Shown: positions 1 to 8,358, numbered from the stretch's first letter. The stretch is DNA of 64,000 nt from Roseateles terrae (GCF_014192155.1 NZ_JACHXO010000001.1:1-64000), one strand, 5' to 3'. A program made the numbers and translations. Notes: generated from the sequence alone by a model not told the origin.

Positions 1-19
1 GAGAGTTCAGACAGGAATT

Positions 20-52
20 GAAAAACCAACAGCGCCTGGGAGGTCAGGCGCT
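20..52 (-). terminator. Putative terminator downstream of fumarase
   Basis: An 8-bp perfect stem (arms 31-38 and 45-52, loop GGAGGT) is followed on the minus strand by a T-rich stretch. It lies about 150 bases past the fumarase stop and is the only terminator-like structure there. Function is inferred from the structure. Confidence 0.5.
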
Positions 53-204
53 CAATTGCGAATAGCCCGTGTCCGGTTGTGCGGGGGCAAGATCAGAATG
101 GGCGGAACGAAATGAACAACGGCCGCCCGAGGGTGGCCGCCAGGAAGCGATGCTACTTGACGGCGCATGCGTGACGCACGCAGCCGCCAAGCAGCGTGCA
201 ACCA

Positions 205-1746
205 TCAGCCCGCCGTCACCGGAATGGTCACCGCCTTGCCCGAGGCAATGCGTTCCTTCCACTCGGCCGGGCCGGTGATGTGGGCGCTGGTGCCGCCCGC
301 ATCCACCGCCACGGTGACCGGCATGTCCACCACGTCGAATTCGTAGATGGCTTCCATGCCCAGGTCTTCGAAGCCGACCACCTTGGCCGCCTTGATTGCC
401 TTGGACACGAGATAAGCGGAACCGCCCACCGCCATCAGGTACGCACTCTTGTGATTGCGGATCGACTCGATCGCGACCGGGCCGCGTTCAGCCTTGCCGA
501 CCATCGCGATCAGGCCGGTCTTCTCCAGCATCATGTCGGTGAACTTGTCCATGCGGGTGGCGGTGGTGGGGCCCGCCGGGCCGACCACTTCGTCCCGCAC
601 CGGATCCACCGGGCCGACGTAATAGATGACGCGGTTGGTGAAGTCCACCGGCAGGGACTCGCCCTTGGCCAGCATGTCCTGGATGCGCTTGTGCGCGGCG
701 TCGCGGCCGGTGAGCATCTTGCCGTTCAGCAGCAGCGTGTCGCCCGGCTTCCAGCTGGCCACTTCTTCCTTGGTCAGCGCATTCAGGTCCACGCGCTTGC
801 TCTTGTTGTAGTCCGGCGCCCATTCGACGTCCGGCCACAGGTCGAGGCTGGGCGGATCGATGTAGGCGGGGCCGCTGCCGTCCAGCACGAAGTGGGCATG
901 CCGGGTGGCGGCGCAGTTCGGGATCATCGCCACCGGCTTGGAGGCGGCGTGCGTCGGATAGGTCTTGATCTTGACGTCCAGCACGGTCGTCAGGCCGCCC
1001 AGGCCCTGCGCCCCAATGCCCAGCGCATTGACCTTCTCGTACAGCTCGATCCGCAGTTCTTCCAGCTTGTTCTGGGGGCCGCGAGCCAGCAGCTCATACA
1101 TGTCGATGTCTTCCATCAACGATTCCTTGGCCATGAGCATCGCCTTCTCGGCGGTGCCGCCGACGCCCAGGCCCAGCATGCCGGGCGGGCACCAGCCGGC
1201 GCCCATGGTCGGCACCGTCTTGAGCACCCAGTCGACCAGGTTGTCGCTAGGATTCATCATGACGAACTTGCTCTTGTTCTCCGAACCGCCGCCCTTGGCG
1301 GCCACCATCACATCGACGGTGTTGCCCGGGACCACGTGCATGGAGATGACGGCCGGCGTGTTGTCCTTGGTGTTCTTGCGATCGAAGATCGGGTCGGACA
1401 GCACCGAGGCACGCAGCTTGTTGTCGGCGTGGTTGTAGGCGCGGCGCACGCCTTCGTTCACCGCGTCGTCGATAGAGCCGGGGAAGTCAGCGAACCGCAC
1501 GTCCATGCCGATCTTCAGGAAGACGTTGACGATGCCGGTGTCCTGGCAGATGGGGCGGCGGCCTTCCGCGCACATCTTGGAGTTGGTCAGGATCTGGGCG
1601 ATGGCGTCCTTGGCGGCGGCGCTTTGCTCGCGTTCATAGGCGCGGGCCAGATGCTGGATGTAGTCGGCCGGGTGGTAGTAGCTGATGTACTGCAGCGCGG
1701 CGGCGACGCTGTCGACGAGGTCGGCGTAGCGGATCGTGGTGGTCAT
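205..1746 (-). CDS. Class I fumarate hydratase (iron-sulfur type)
   Basis: 513 aa. Class I fumarases hydrate fumarate to malate in the TCA cycle with an oxygen-sensitive 4Fe-4S cluster. The N-terminal Fumerase and C-terminal Fumerase_C domains form one full-length chain. Cys67 (in CQDTG), Cys186 (in GWCPPGM) and Cys278 (in NCAATRH) are spaced much like the three cluster ligands of E. coli FumA. The ATG at 1746 gives a normal N-terminus (MTTTIRYADLVDS). The gene stands alone, with a terminator-like hairpin downstream. A diverged copy of codons 5-21 lies about 2.4 kb upstream at 4084-4131. Tartrate dehydratase is a related family, but the fused single-chain form favours fumarase. Confidence 0.93.
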   Translation of the reverse strand: MTTTIRYADLVDSVAAALQYISYYHPADYIQHLARAYEREQSAAAKDAIAQILTNSKMCAEGRRPICQDTGIVNVFLKIGMDVRFADFPGSIDDAVNEGVRRAYNHADNKLRASVLSDPIFDRKNTKDNTPAVISMHVVPGNTVDVMVAAKGGGSENKSKFVMMNPSDNLVDWVLKTVPTMGAGWCPPGMLGLGVGGTAEKAMLMAKESLMEDIDMYELLARGPQNKLEELRIELYEKVNALGIGAQGLGGLTTVLDVKIKTYPTHAASKPVAMIPNCAATRHAHFVLDGSGPAYIDPPSLDLWPDVEWAPDYNKSKRVDLNALTKEEVASWKPGDTLLLNGKMLTGRDAAHKRIQDMLAKGESLPVDFTNRVIYYVGPVDPVRDEVVGPAGPTTATRMDKFTDMMLEKTGLIAMVGKAERGPVAIESIRNHKSAYLMAVGGSAYLVSKAIKAAKVVGFEDLGMEAIYEFDVVDMPVTVAVDAGGTSAHITGPAEWKERIASGKAVTIPVTAG

Positions 1747-1936
1747 GGTCGTGCTTGTCTCACAAGGGCAACCTGAGCATTATCGCAAGGTAGGCAGGGT
1801 CCCGCTTACGCTGGAACGCGGAGGTTGTCGCACGGTTAGTGTGGCCCACAGCACGCAGGTAAGAGAATTGTTGCGATGCTACGGAGCCACTCGTTGATTT
1901 TTGAGAGCGCTTAACGGTATGTCTACCTGGGCCGGA
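1747..1936. other. Fumarase upstream region
   Basis: 190 bases between the fumarase start and the end of the minus-strand secreted-protein gene. The fumarase promoter should lie here, but I cannot pick out convincing -35/-10 boxes. No other gene is seen. Confidence 0.3.
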
Positions 1937-2320
1937 TCACTTCAGTGTCCCGTGCGACACCCTGGGCTCAACTGCCCCGGCTTCACGGGAGATCAGTGTC
2001 ACCTCGATCACCGTGAACCGCTTGGTCTTCTTGTTGATGTAGAACGTCTCCGTTCCCCCGGTCAAGCTAGCAACCATGATCAGGACGACGTTCTCTTCGT
2101 CCTCGAATGCTTTGGTTGTCGGGTTGCCATTGCCGCTCGGCCATGACACGAATGGCGTGGGGGTGTTCAAGTTGGCGATAGTCACCTGCGAGCCCTTGTG
2201 CTCGGTGTTGGACTTGGTGAATGTGCCTACGTATCCCGCTGGGGTCGGGACCGCACTTGCCACACTGCTTGCAATCACCAGCGATACCGCGAGCGTTGCT
2301 TCTCGGAACATGTTCATCAT
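1937..2320 (-). CDS. Small secreted hypothetical protein
   Basis: 127 aa, not recognised. The first ~23 residues look like a Sec signal peptide, with a hydrophobic core and an ASSVASA-type cleavage region. The mature part is a compact ~100-residue domain without cysteines, rich in Thr and Val, so probably beta-structured and periplasmic or secreted. A GGAGG lies just upstream of two adjacent start codons (2320 and 2317); either could be used. It lies inside a locally less GC-rich island between fumarase and the PEP-CTERM gene, which suggests acquisition by transfer. Confidence 0.6.
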   Translation of the reverse strand: MMNMFREATLAVSLVIASSVASAVPTPAGYVGTFTKSNTEHKGSQVTIANLNTPTPFVSWPSGNGNPTTKAFEDEENVVLIMVASLTGGTETFYINKKTKRFTVIEVTLISREAGAVEPRVSHGTLK

Positions 2321-2404
2321 GGTTTTCCTCCCTGACCAGATGCTACTGGGTGCAGCTCGGCTCAGTCACTAGCCTAGACTCCCAGTGATCAGGGGGTGAG
2401 CCCC

Positions 2405-2542
2405 ATGGACGACGAGAAGTTCTGGGCCGAAGTGGAAGTCGATCAGACAGAGGAAGGGTTGTGGCAACCCGTGTTGGTTGTGGGGAAGGGCGAAGGCCAC
2501 ATGTTGGTGTTGCTCGATGAACTGCGTGGGATGCAAGCCTAA
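2405..2542 (+). CDS. 45-aa acidic small ORF upstream of a PIN nuclease gene
   Basis: A complete 46-codon frame (ATG 2405, TAA 2540-2542) preceded by GGGGTGAG at normal distance. The product begins MDDEKFWAEVEVDQTEEG and is acidic, with a hydrophobic second half. It lies 91 bases ahead of the likely start of the PIN-domain gene on the same strand. It matches no family I recognise. An antitoxin-like or leader role is possible but unproven, and the frame could be chance. Confidence 0.4.
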   Translation: MDDEKFWAEVEVDQTEEGLWQPVLVVGKGEGHMLVLLDELRGMQA

Positions 2543-2633
2543 GACCGCCGCCGCAGAGCCATCCGGAGCACTACCAACGCCCCGATGCTCCGCGCACGGC
2601 AGAATTTCGCCATTCCAACACAGTGAGCTCAGC

Positions 2634-3494
2634 ATGGCGGGAGGCATCCAAAAGCTGCTGTTCGTGGACACCAACATCTGGCTGGACTTCTACAGGGCGC
2701 GCAATGAAGCACTGATCGGCTTGCTCGACAAGGTGCAAGGCATCAAGACCAAGGTCATCGTCACCCACCAGCTGGAGACTGAGTTCAAGAAGAACCGTCA
2801 GGTGGTTATCCTCGAAAGCGTCAATGTTTTAAAAGAGCACATCCCCAGGTCGGTACCTAGCGTGGGCGTTCTTTCGCAGGCCAAGCAGTTTCAACTTCTT
2901 GGTAATGACATCAAGGAGGCGAGGAAACGCATCGCGCGACTTCAGGATCGTCTGATCGCCATGCTCGAGAGCCCCAGTCAGAAGGATCCGGTCTACAAGG
3001 CTGCGCATCGAATCTTTCACCGCACCGACGACTTAGTGCTCACAAGGGACGACAAAGACAAGGAGCTACGCCGGGAAATCCGAGAGCGGGCCGAGCGTCG
3101 CTTCATGCACGGATGTCCACCTCGCAAGAAGAACGACACTTCGTACGGAGATTCCATCAACTGGGAATGGATGATCGAATGTGCGATCAAGAACAACGCA
3201 GAGCTTGTGATCGTCTCTCGCGATTCGGACTACGGAGCTAGCTACGGCAAGAAGTCGTACATCAATGACCATCTTCGACATGAATTCTCCAACCGAGTCA
3301 GCCAGAAACGCGACCTCCTTCTATATACCAAACTCTCTGAAGCACTCAAGCACTTCAAGGTGACCGTTACTCAAGCACAAGTGAATGCGGAGGCGGAGTT
3401 GGTGGAGGACCCGCAGATCGGCGCCGCACACGTGGACGAGTTCCCGAACGTTGACGACCCGCACGCCACTTTGCAGGGTCACGACCAGGGGTAG
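2634..3494 (+). CDS. PIN-domain protein (DUF4935/PIN_12-like putative RNase)
   Basis: 286 aa from ATG 2634. The frame is open further upstream, but the domain starts immediately after this ATG. PIN domains are Mg-dependent RNases using clustered acidic residues. Visible ones are Asp in LFVDTNIWLDFYR near residue 11, Glu in QLETEF near residue 44, and the acidic patch SRDSDYG around residue 200. The middle is long, basic and probably helical (residues 60-150), as in PIN_12/DUF4935 proteins. Base composition is more AT-rich than the flanks. Neighbours are a 45-aa ORF upstream and a decayed phage endonuclease downstream, so it is probably cargo of a decayed mobile element. It may be a defence or toxin nuclease. 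Confidence 0.72.
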   Translation: MAGGIQKLLFVDTNIWLDFYRARNEALIGLLDKVQGIKTKVIVTHQLETEFKKNRQVVILESVNVLKEHIPRSVPSVGVLSQAKQFQLLGNDIKEARKRIARLQDRLIAMLESPSQKDPVYKAAHRIFHRTDDLVLTRDDKDKELRREIRERAERRFMHGCPPRKKNDTSYGDSINWEWMIECAIKNNAELVIVSRDSDYGASYGKKSYINDHLRHEFSNRVSQKRDLLLYTKLSEALKHFKVTVTQAQVNAEAELVEDPQIGAAHVDEFPNVDDPHATLQGHDQG

Positions 3495-3569
3495 CCATTT
3501 TTGGGCGATCCTCGATGTTGGTTGCGTCGAAAGGCAGCTTGAAAGGGCAGCTTACGGTTTGAAGAGTCG

Positions 3570-3994
3570 ATGCCAATGTGGGTGTCATCCGGCCGGCACA
3601 ACAATCGCGGAACCCACAAGTGCCAGTACTGCATGTGACGCATCAACGACTTGAGCCACTACGAGCCGGGCAATGTGTTCATCCGGCTATCCAGCGAGAA
3701 CGCGCGTCAAGGCAAGCTCGGCACCAAGCACACCAAAGAGACGAAGGGCGAGATGAGCGCGGTACGTGAAGGCAAGCCAAACGGGCAGAAGTGCAAGACG
3801 CGATCGGTGCCCGCTTGGAACAACGGCAAAGCCGGGTCCGCTGACCATGGCAACTCGATCAGCGTCGGCTGACCGGCTTCAAGTACGACGTAGTGATATG
3901 CCCTCACTGCTGTGAGCAGGGCGGCGAGAACAAAATGCCGAAGAGCCACTTCGACAACCGCAAGCACAACGGTCAGAGCCGCTTGTTCAGATCT
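3570..3994 (+). pseudogene. Remnant of a NUMOD3-type phage/homing endonuclease
   Basis: No single frame is intact. In the frame starting near 3651, a stretch reading GTKHTKETKGEMSAVREGKP matches the NUMOD3 signature of phage GIY-YIG and HNH endonucleases. In another frame (3845-3994) the sequence reads CPHCCEQGGENKMPKSHFDN, which resembles the zinc-finger-like tails at the ends of such proteins. The two parts are joined by at least one frameshift between about 3790 and 3845. A TGA at 3636 cuts an upstream piece with a Cys-x2-Cys motif. Family assignment is by motif memory; the decay is directly visible. Confidence 0.5.
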
Positions 3995-4083
3995 TGAGAT
4001 CGCGCGGCCTCAGGTTTGCACAAGGCTTGCAAACACTGGCCTGGCCTCGTGCCTTCTAGTCACGCTACGAGGTAGCTTGCGCC

Positions 4084-4131
4084 GATGTACTGCAGCGCGG
4101 CGACACGCTCCACGAGGTCGGCGTGGCGGAT
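4084..4131 (-). pseudogene. Diverged fragment of a fumarase gene 5' end
   Basis: The minus strand here translates to IRHADLVERVAALQYI, closely matching fumarase residues 5-21 (IRYADLVDSVAAALQYI) with one codon deleted. On the plus strand it pairs with 1684-1734 as a direct repeat of about 50 bases. No start codon or continuation follows. It marks one edge of the 1.75-4.1 kb island and looks like either a target-site remnant of integration or the tail of a lost paralogue. Confidence 0.6.
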
Positions 4132-4224
4132 TCAGTGGCTGCTTCACTGTGACCCCCGGACCCGGGGGCATTTCAATGGCCCGTCTGCCGGCAGGAGATA
4201 CTCCGGCCCCGAGGGAGAGAACCA
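4132..4224. other. Upstream region of PEP-CTERM gene with short hairpin
   Basis: Contains a 6-bp GC stem (4153-4158 with 4163-4168, loop GACC) without a T-run, then GAGGGAGAG as ribosome binding site for the gene at 4225. No other gene is seen. Confidence 0.3.
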
Positions 4225-5100
4225 ATGAAAATGACATGGATGGCGGCCGTTGCCGCTCTGGTTTCAATGACCTGCAGCGCATCGGCCAGCGCGCAGACGT
4301 ACGAACTCAAGCTCACTGGAAGCTTCACCACCCGGCTGACTTCGACCCAATGCAGCGGTTGCGCCAATGAGTGGCTGGATCAACCGATGTTGGTGCCGTT
4401 TTCAACCACGTTGTTGCTCAGCTTCGGCAGCGGGCCGGTGACCGGTGGGGTGCTGGATGAAACCAGCCCGTACTACAAGTATTACAGGATCCCGGATATT
4501 GCGGTCCTGCAGCCCGGCAGCTTGACCGAAGCGCTGCCTGCAGAGTTGGTCGAGCCTCACGACGCGTCGATGCCCACAATGCAACACAGTGACACCCGCA
4601 GCGTCGAGGAATACCGTACCCAGATCGGAGGGCAGACTGAGCCGCAGCCGGGCTCGTTGGGGCGTTCCTGGACGGCCTCACGGACCGAAGAGTGGGCCAC
4701 GGTGTCGGGAGATGACCGATGGGGCCGGCAGCTCATCGTGAGCGGGACGTTGACGGACTCCCTCAGCGCTTTGGATGCGCCGTTCAATTCCGGTGCCTTC
4801 GTGGCCCAGTTGTACCGGGACGTAGGATGCGTGAACTGCCTGAACATCACCGGATTGAGTTTCTGGCGGAGCGCGGACGAGGGGCACTACCGGTATGGCC
4901 TGGGCTCAGCCACGCTGGTGTCCCTGCGGGAGCTGGCATCGCCCGTGCCTGAGCCGTCTTCGTGGCTGCTGACGATCGCCGGGCTCGGGCTGATCGCTTG
5001 GAGAGCCCGTCGGCGGGTTCAGGCGCTGAGCTTGAGCCCGGTGAACGGATCACGGAAGGATCGGTCGCGGCCCGTTGGGGTGTCCGGCTGCCTTACTTGA
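4225..5100 (+). CDS. PEP-CTERM sorting domain protein
   Basis: 291 aa, exported. A signal peptide ends near residue 23 (SASASAQ). The body has no named domain but holds two Cys-x2-Cys pairs (CSGC near residue 43, CVNC near residue 200). The C-terminal part shows a classic PEP-CTERM signal: VPEPSS, a hydrophobic helix, then RARRR. Such signals are cut by an exosortase (EpsH/XrtA family) in exopolysaccharide-producing bacteria; no exosortase is in this window. Oddly, about 28 residues follow the Arg cluster, whereas these proteins normally end there, and the tail overlaps the convergent small gene by 8 bases. A lost stop codon is likely. Start supported by GAGGGAGAG. Confidence 0.75.
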   Translation: MKMTWMAAVAALVSMTCSASASAQTYELKLTGSFTTRLTSTQCSGCANEWLDQPMLVPFSTTLLLSFGSGPVTGGVLDETSPYYKYYRIPDIAVLQPGSLTEALPAELVEPHDASMPTMQHSDTRSVEEYRTQIGGQTEPQPGSLGRSWTASRTEEWATVSGDDRWGRQLIVSGTLTDSLSALDAPFNSGAFVAQLYRDVGCVNCLNITGLSFWRSADEGHYRYGLGSATLVSLRELASPVPEPSSWLLTIAGLGLIAWRARRRVQALSLSPVNGSRKDRSRPVGVSGCLT

Positions 5101-5299
5101 GGTCGAGGCCCCAGTCAGCTTTGGCGGCGTCCTGGATATCTCGGAGCATGTACTCCATCTTCTGCAGGTCTTCATCCGCCATCAGCTGCTCGTCTTCGTC
5201 TTGGGTGGTTGCCGAGACCTGCTCCAGATGCTGTTGATGGCGCTTCAGCGCTTGCCAGAGGATGTTGTATTCGCTGACGATCAGTCTGATGACGGCCAT
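5093..5299 (-). CDS. Small hypothetical protein
   Basis: 68 aa from ATG 5299; a longer frame extends upstream into the preceding gene, but this start gives a tight pair. Sequence starts MAVIRLIVSEYNILWQALK and is acidic and probably all-helical, with an HQQHLEQ segment and an Asp/Glu-rich middle. No family recognised. It begins 10 bases after the stop of the DUF4265-like gene, so the two are probably co-transcribed. Its stop overlaps the convergent PEP-CTERM reading frame. Confidence 0.55.
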   Translation of the reverse strand: MAVIRLIVSEYNILWQALKRHQQHLEQVSATTQDEDEQLMADEDLQKMEYMLRDIQDAAKADWGLDLK

Positions 5300-5309
5300 G
5301 GGTTCACTT

Positions 5310-5777
5310 CTACGTTGACAAGGGTCGAAGATCGCCAGGGGCAGAGGCCACGTCAAACTCCAGTCCCGTGCCGTCTTCGCGCGCCAGTCGGGTGAGAAAA
5401 CCCTCCCATTCATCCCGAGGTACCGCCGGCGGAATGCCCAGCGCCCAGTACTTCCCGTCAAACGCCGTTTCGACGATGCAGTCTCGGGCCTTCAACCAGT
5501 CCCGCAGCGCCAGCTGCTGCGCGGGCTCCTTGCAATAAGCATGGAGCGTGACGAACCCAGACCGCTGAATCACTGCTTCAAACCAGAGGCCGCCGCCGTC
5601 TTCCACCGCGGTGACCACATCGCCCCAGGCGACGCCGTGAGCGAAGTAGGGCACGTTGAGCAGCTTGAACCGCCCCGTCGCGATCTGCTTGCACCAGATC
5701 GATTCGACGGGGTAGGGCGGCCATTCGTCCTCGTCCTGCTCCAGGCGCCATAGCACCTTGATTTCGTCATCCGTCAT
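5310..5777 (-). CDS. DUF4265-like protein
   Basis: 155 aa from ATG 5777 (MTDDEIKVLWRLEQDED); the frame is open further upstream, but that part reads like non-coding GC-rich sequence. The pattern of an acidic start, WPPYPVESIW, a central FAHGVAWGDVV and a C-terminal ALGIPP segment resembles DUF4265 proteins, which have no established function and are often immunity-like or orphan. No signal peptide or membrane segment, so probably cytoplasmic. First gene of a pair with the 68-aa ORF downstream. Confidence 0.65.
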   Translation of the reverse strand: MTDDEIKVLWRLEQDEDEWPPYPVESIWCKQIATGRFKLLNVPYFAHGVAWGDVVTAVEDGGGLWFEAVIQRSGFVTLHAYCKEPAQQLALRDWLKARDCIVETAFDGKYWALGIPPAVPRDEWEGFLTRLAREDGTGLEFDVASAPGDLRPLST

Positions 5778-5838
5778 TGACGTGCGGAGCAGGTTGGCAC
5801 AGCGGATATGCGGAAGAGAGCGGCAGCGCGCGGCCCGC

Positions 5839-6099
5839 TCAGTTGCCTCCGCCCGTCGTGCCGCGTGCGGGGCGGGCCATGCGGGCTGCTTCCTCCGCCA
5901 GGCGCTGACGCTCTTCCTCGCTCGGCTTCGGCGCGCAGACGCGCTTGGCCAGCATCGACCCGGTCTGGGCCTCTCCGCGCTCGCACGCTCGAGCTTGCGC
6001 CACGGTGGGGTCAGCGTCCGGCTTGTCCGTGGCCTGGCCGGCACATGCAGACAGCACCAGTGCCAGCACCGGCATGGCGATCACAGCAATAACTCGCAT
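5839..6099 (-). CDS. Small lipoprotein
   Basis: 86 aa from ATG 6099. Residues 1-19 form a lipoprotein signal peptide with lipobox LSAC, so the chain should be lipidated at Cys19. Two further cysteines occur in the mature part (in ARACERG and KRVCAPK). The C-terminal third is charged and helical, with an Arg/Glu-rich stretch, and it ends GTTGGGN. Function unknown. The upstream extension was rejected because the lipobox sets the start. Confidence 0.65.
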   Translation of the reverse strand: MRVIAVIAMPVLALVLSACAGQATDKPDADPTVAQARACERGEAQTGSMLAKRVCAPKPSEEERQRLAEEAARMARPARGTTGGGN

Positions 6100-6263
6100 C
6101 CAAACTCCCTCGGGTGATTGATTTGTGGCCGGCATGCTAGCAGCTGCGCGTGGCCCGTCCACCCCCTGGAAGTGGGCAGATGTGCTTACACCTGTTTGGG
6201 CTCTCCGCACTCCCGGGGAGGAGTGTTAGCCTTCAGGGAGACGACTTCAGGATCCTCCACCCC

Positions 6264-7472
6264 ATGCAGACCCTGCCGCGCCTCACCTCCGGCCTTCAGC
6301 GATTCTTCGCCAGCGAATCCTCCGGGGGCATCGTGCTCGCGGTGGCAGCACTGGCAGCCCTGCTCCTGAGCAACTCCGCCTGGGCGCCGCTGTACACCGC
6401 CTTCACCCAGATCCCCGGAGAGGTCAACATCGGCGACGGCGCCCTGGTCCTGGCCAAACCGCTCATCGTCTGGGTCAACGACCTCTGGATGGCGGTGTTC
6501 TTTTTCCTGGTCGGCCTGGAAATCAAACGCGAGTTCGTCAGCGGTGAGCTGGCGCAGCGGTCCCAGGCGGTGCTGCCGGCCGTGGCGGCCCTGGGCGGCA
6601 TGGTCGTCCCCGCGCTGATCTATGCCGGCCTGAACTGGCAAGACCCGGTGGCGCTGAACGGCTGGGCCATTCCAGCGGCGACCGACATCGCCTTTGCCAT
6701 CGGCATCGTCATGCTGCTGGGCCCGCGGGTGCCGGCATCGCTCAAGATCTTCCTGACCGCTGTGGCCATCATGGACGACCTGGGCGCCATTGTGGTCATC
6801 GCGCTGTTCTACACCAGCCAGCTGTCGGTGACGATGCTCGCGGCGGCGGCGGTCTGCATGCTGGTGCTGTGGCTGCTGAACCGCACAGGCGTGAGGCGCG
6901 CCGACCTGTACATCGTCGTGGGGCTGGTGATGTGGCTCTGCGTGTTGAAGTCCGGCGTGCATGCCACGCTGGCAGGGGTGGCCACCGCGCTGTTCATTCC
7001 GTCGCAAGGGGCGGATGGGACGGATGGCGAAGACGGCCATTCCCCGGCCGAGCAACTGGAACATGGGCTGCACCCGTGGGTCGCCTTCCTGGTGCTGCCG
7101 ATGTTCGCCTTCGCCAATGCGGGTGTGTCGCTGCGCGGGATCTCCGTGTCGGACCTGCTGCATCCGGTGTCGCTCGGCATCGCGCTGGGCCTGCTGCTGG
7201 GCAAGGCCATCGGCGTGTTCGGCACCGCCTGGTTGATGATCCGCGCAGGCTGGGCCAGCAAACCCGGTGGCGCCGACTGGATGCAGCTCTTCGGCGTCTG
7301 TGTGCTTTGCGGCATCGGCTTCACCATGAGCCTGTTCATCGGCGGCCTGGCCTTTGCAGGGCTGGCCGCCGACTTCGAGACGCGGGTCAAGCTGGGGGTG
7401 ATCGGCGGCTCGCTGCTGTCTGGGGTGGTGGGGACCCTGATCCTGATGCGCCGACCGGCCGCTGCCGGATGA
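6264..7472 (+). CDS. nhaA: Na+/H+ antiporter NhaA
   Basis: 402 aa from ATG 6264, the usual NhaA length. NhaA exchanges Na+ or Li+ for H+ across the inner membrane for pH and salt homeostasis. Family hallmarks are visible: WMAVFFFLVGLEIKRE, then IPAATDIAFAIGI holding the conserved Thr-Asp of the unwound TM4, and IMDDLGAIVVIALFY with the paired Asp ion-binding residues. About a dozen hydrophobic segments are seen, as expected. The upstream extension in the same frame (from 6150) lacks family similarity. Transcription probably ends at the hairpin at 7494-7524. Confidence 0.95.
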   Translation: MQTLPRLTSGLQRFFASESSGGIVLAVAALAALLLSNSAWAPLYTAFTQIPGEVNIGDGALVLAKPLIVWVNDLWMAVFFFLVGLEIKREFVSGELAQRSQAVLPAVAALGGMVVPALIYAGLNWQDPVALNGWAIPAATDIAFAIGIVMLLGPRVPASLKIFLTAVAIMDDLGAIVVIALFYTSQLSVTMLAAAAVCMLVLWLLNRTGVRRADLYIVVGLVMWLCVLKSGVHATLAGVATALFIPSQGADGTDGEDGHSPAEQLEHGLHPWVAFLVLPMFAFANAGVSLRGISVSDLLHPVSLGIALGLLLGKAIGVFGTAWLMIRAGWASKPGGADWMQLFGVCVLCGIGFTMSLFIGGLAFAGLAADFETRVKLGVIGGSLLSGVVGTLILMRRPAAAG

Positions 7473-7493
7473 AGAGGCGCGAAGCCCGTTGAA

Positions 7494-7524
7494 CGCCGGG
7501 GAGGGCCCCGCCCCGGCCGTTTTG
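7494..7524 (+). terminator. Putative nhaA terminator
   Basis: A 7-bp stem (7495-7501 with 7511-7517) followed by CGTTTTGC, between the convergent nhaA and YqhA-family genes. A moderate terminator by shape. Confidence 0.45.
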
Positions 7525-7533
7525 CTCAGTCGC

Positions 7534-8184
7534 TCAGTGCTTGTGGGCGCTGTTTCCCGAGAGCAGCCGGTCCGTCGCCGCAATCGCCAGCGCGGAGAAC
7601 AGGAAGGCCACATGGATGATGGTCTGCCAGATCAGCACCTTCTCTTCAATGTTGTTGGCATTGATGAAGGTCTTGAGCAGATGGATGGATGAGATGCCGA
7701 TGATGGCCGTGGCCAGCTTCACCTTCAGCACCGACGCATTCACATGGTCCAGCCATTCCGGCTGGTCCGGATGGCCCTCCAGCTTCAGGCGGGACACAAA
7801 AGTCTCGTAACCGCCGACGATCACCATGATCAGCAGGTTGGAGATCATCACCACGTCGATCAGACCCAGCACCGCCAGCATCACGATGGTTTCGTTGAGC
7901 TTGAGCTGGCCGCCCTCATTCAGGATCTCGGCCTTGTAGCCCACGCTCTTGACCAGCAGGCGCAGTGCTTCGTCGTTGCCAAACGCAGCCTCCACCAGGT
8001 GGATCAGCTCGCTCCAGAACTGCACCACATACACGCCCTGGGCCAGGATCAGACCCAGATACAGCGGCAGCTGCAGCCAGCGGCTGTGAAACATCACCGC
8101 TGGGAAAAACCCCAAGTGGGGGGCGGGCCGTGGCGTTGCGGGGTGCGCTCGGTCGGCGTCTCGATCAGGATGAAGGTCTGACAT
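7534..8184 (-). CDS. YqhA-family (UPF0114) membrane protein
   Basis: 216 aa from ATG 8184. The same frame continues open for 1.8 kb antisense to acs, but that part is a shadow. Family features are a FHSRWLQLPLYLGL opening, a long hydrophobic helix, a second membrane segment in IVMLAVLGLIDVVMISNLL, and ETFVSRL followed by two C-terminal helices. About four membrane segments. UPF0114 proteins are inner-membrane proteins of unknown function. Divergent from acs, with 174 bases between the two starts. Confidence 0.85.
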   Translation of the reverse strand: MSDLHPDRDADRAHPATPRPAPHLGFFPAVMFHSRWLQLPLYLGLILAQGVYVVQFWSELIHLVEAAFGNDEALRLLVKSVGYKAEILNEGGQLKLNETIVMLAVLGLIDVVMISNLLIMVIVGGYETFVSRLKLEGHPDQPEWLDHVNASVLKVKLATAIIGISSIHLLKTFINANNIEEKVLIWQTIIHVAFLFSALAIAATDRLLSGNSAHKH

Positions 8185-8358
8185 GGGCGGTGTTTCAGCT
8201 CGGCGGAAGGTTGGGGGACGTCGGTGAGACAGAGGGTGAGCGATTTTAGTGAGCTGCAGCCTTCGGTAGAGTAAGGCGATCGTCAGTGTGAAACCGCAAA
8301 GTCGCGGCGACAGGCCCGGACCAGAGCAACTGCACAACGACCCGCACGGAGACAAGGC

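Noticed and set aside
196..1776. 526-codon open frame on the plus strand opposite fumarase
   Set aside because: It is antisense to a clearly conserved gene, its product is His/Arg/Ala-rich without any domain, and such frames are normal in GC-rich DNA.
1937..4131. Active prophage or integrative element
   Set aside because: No integrase, transposase or structural phage gene; only remnants are present.
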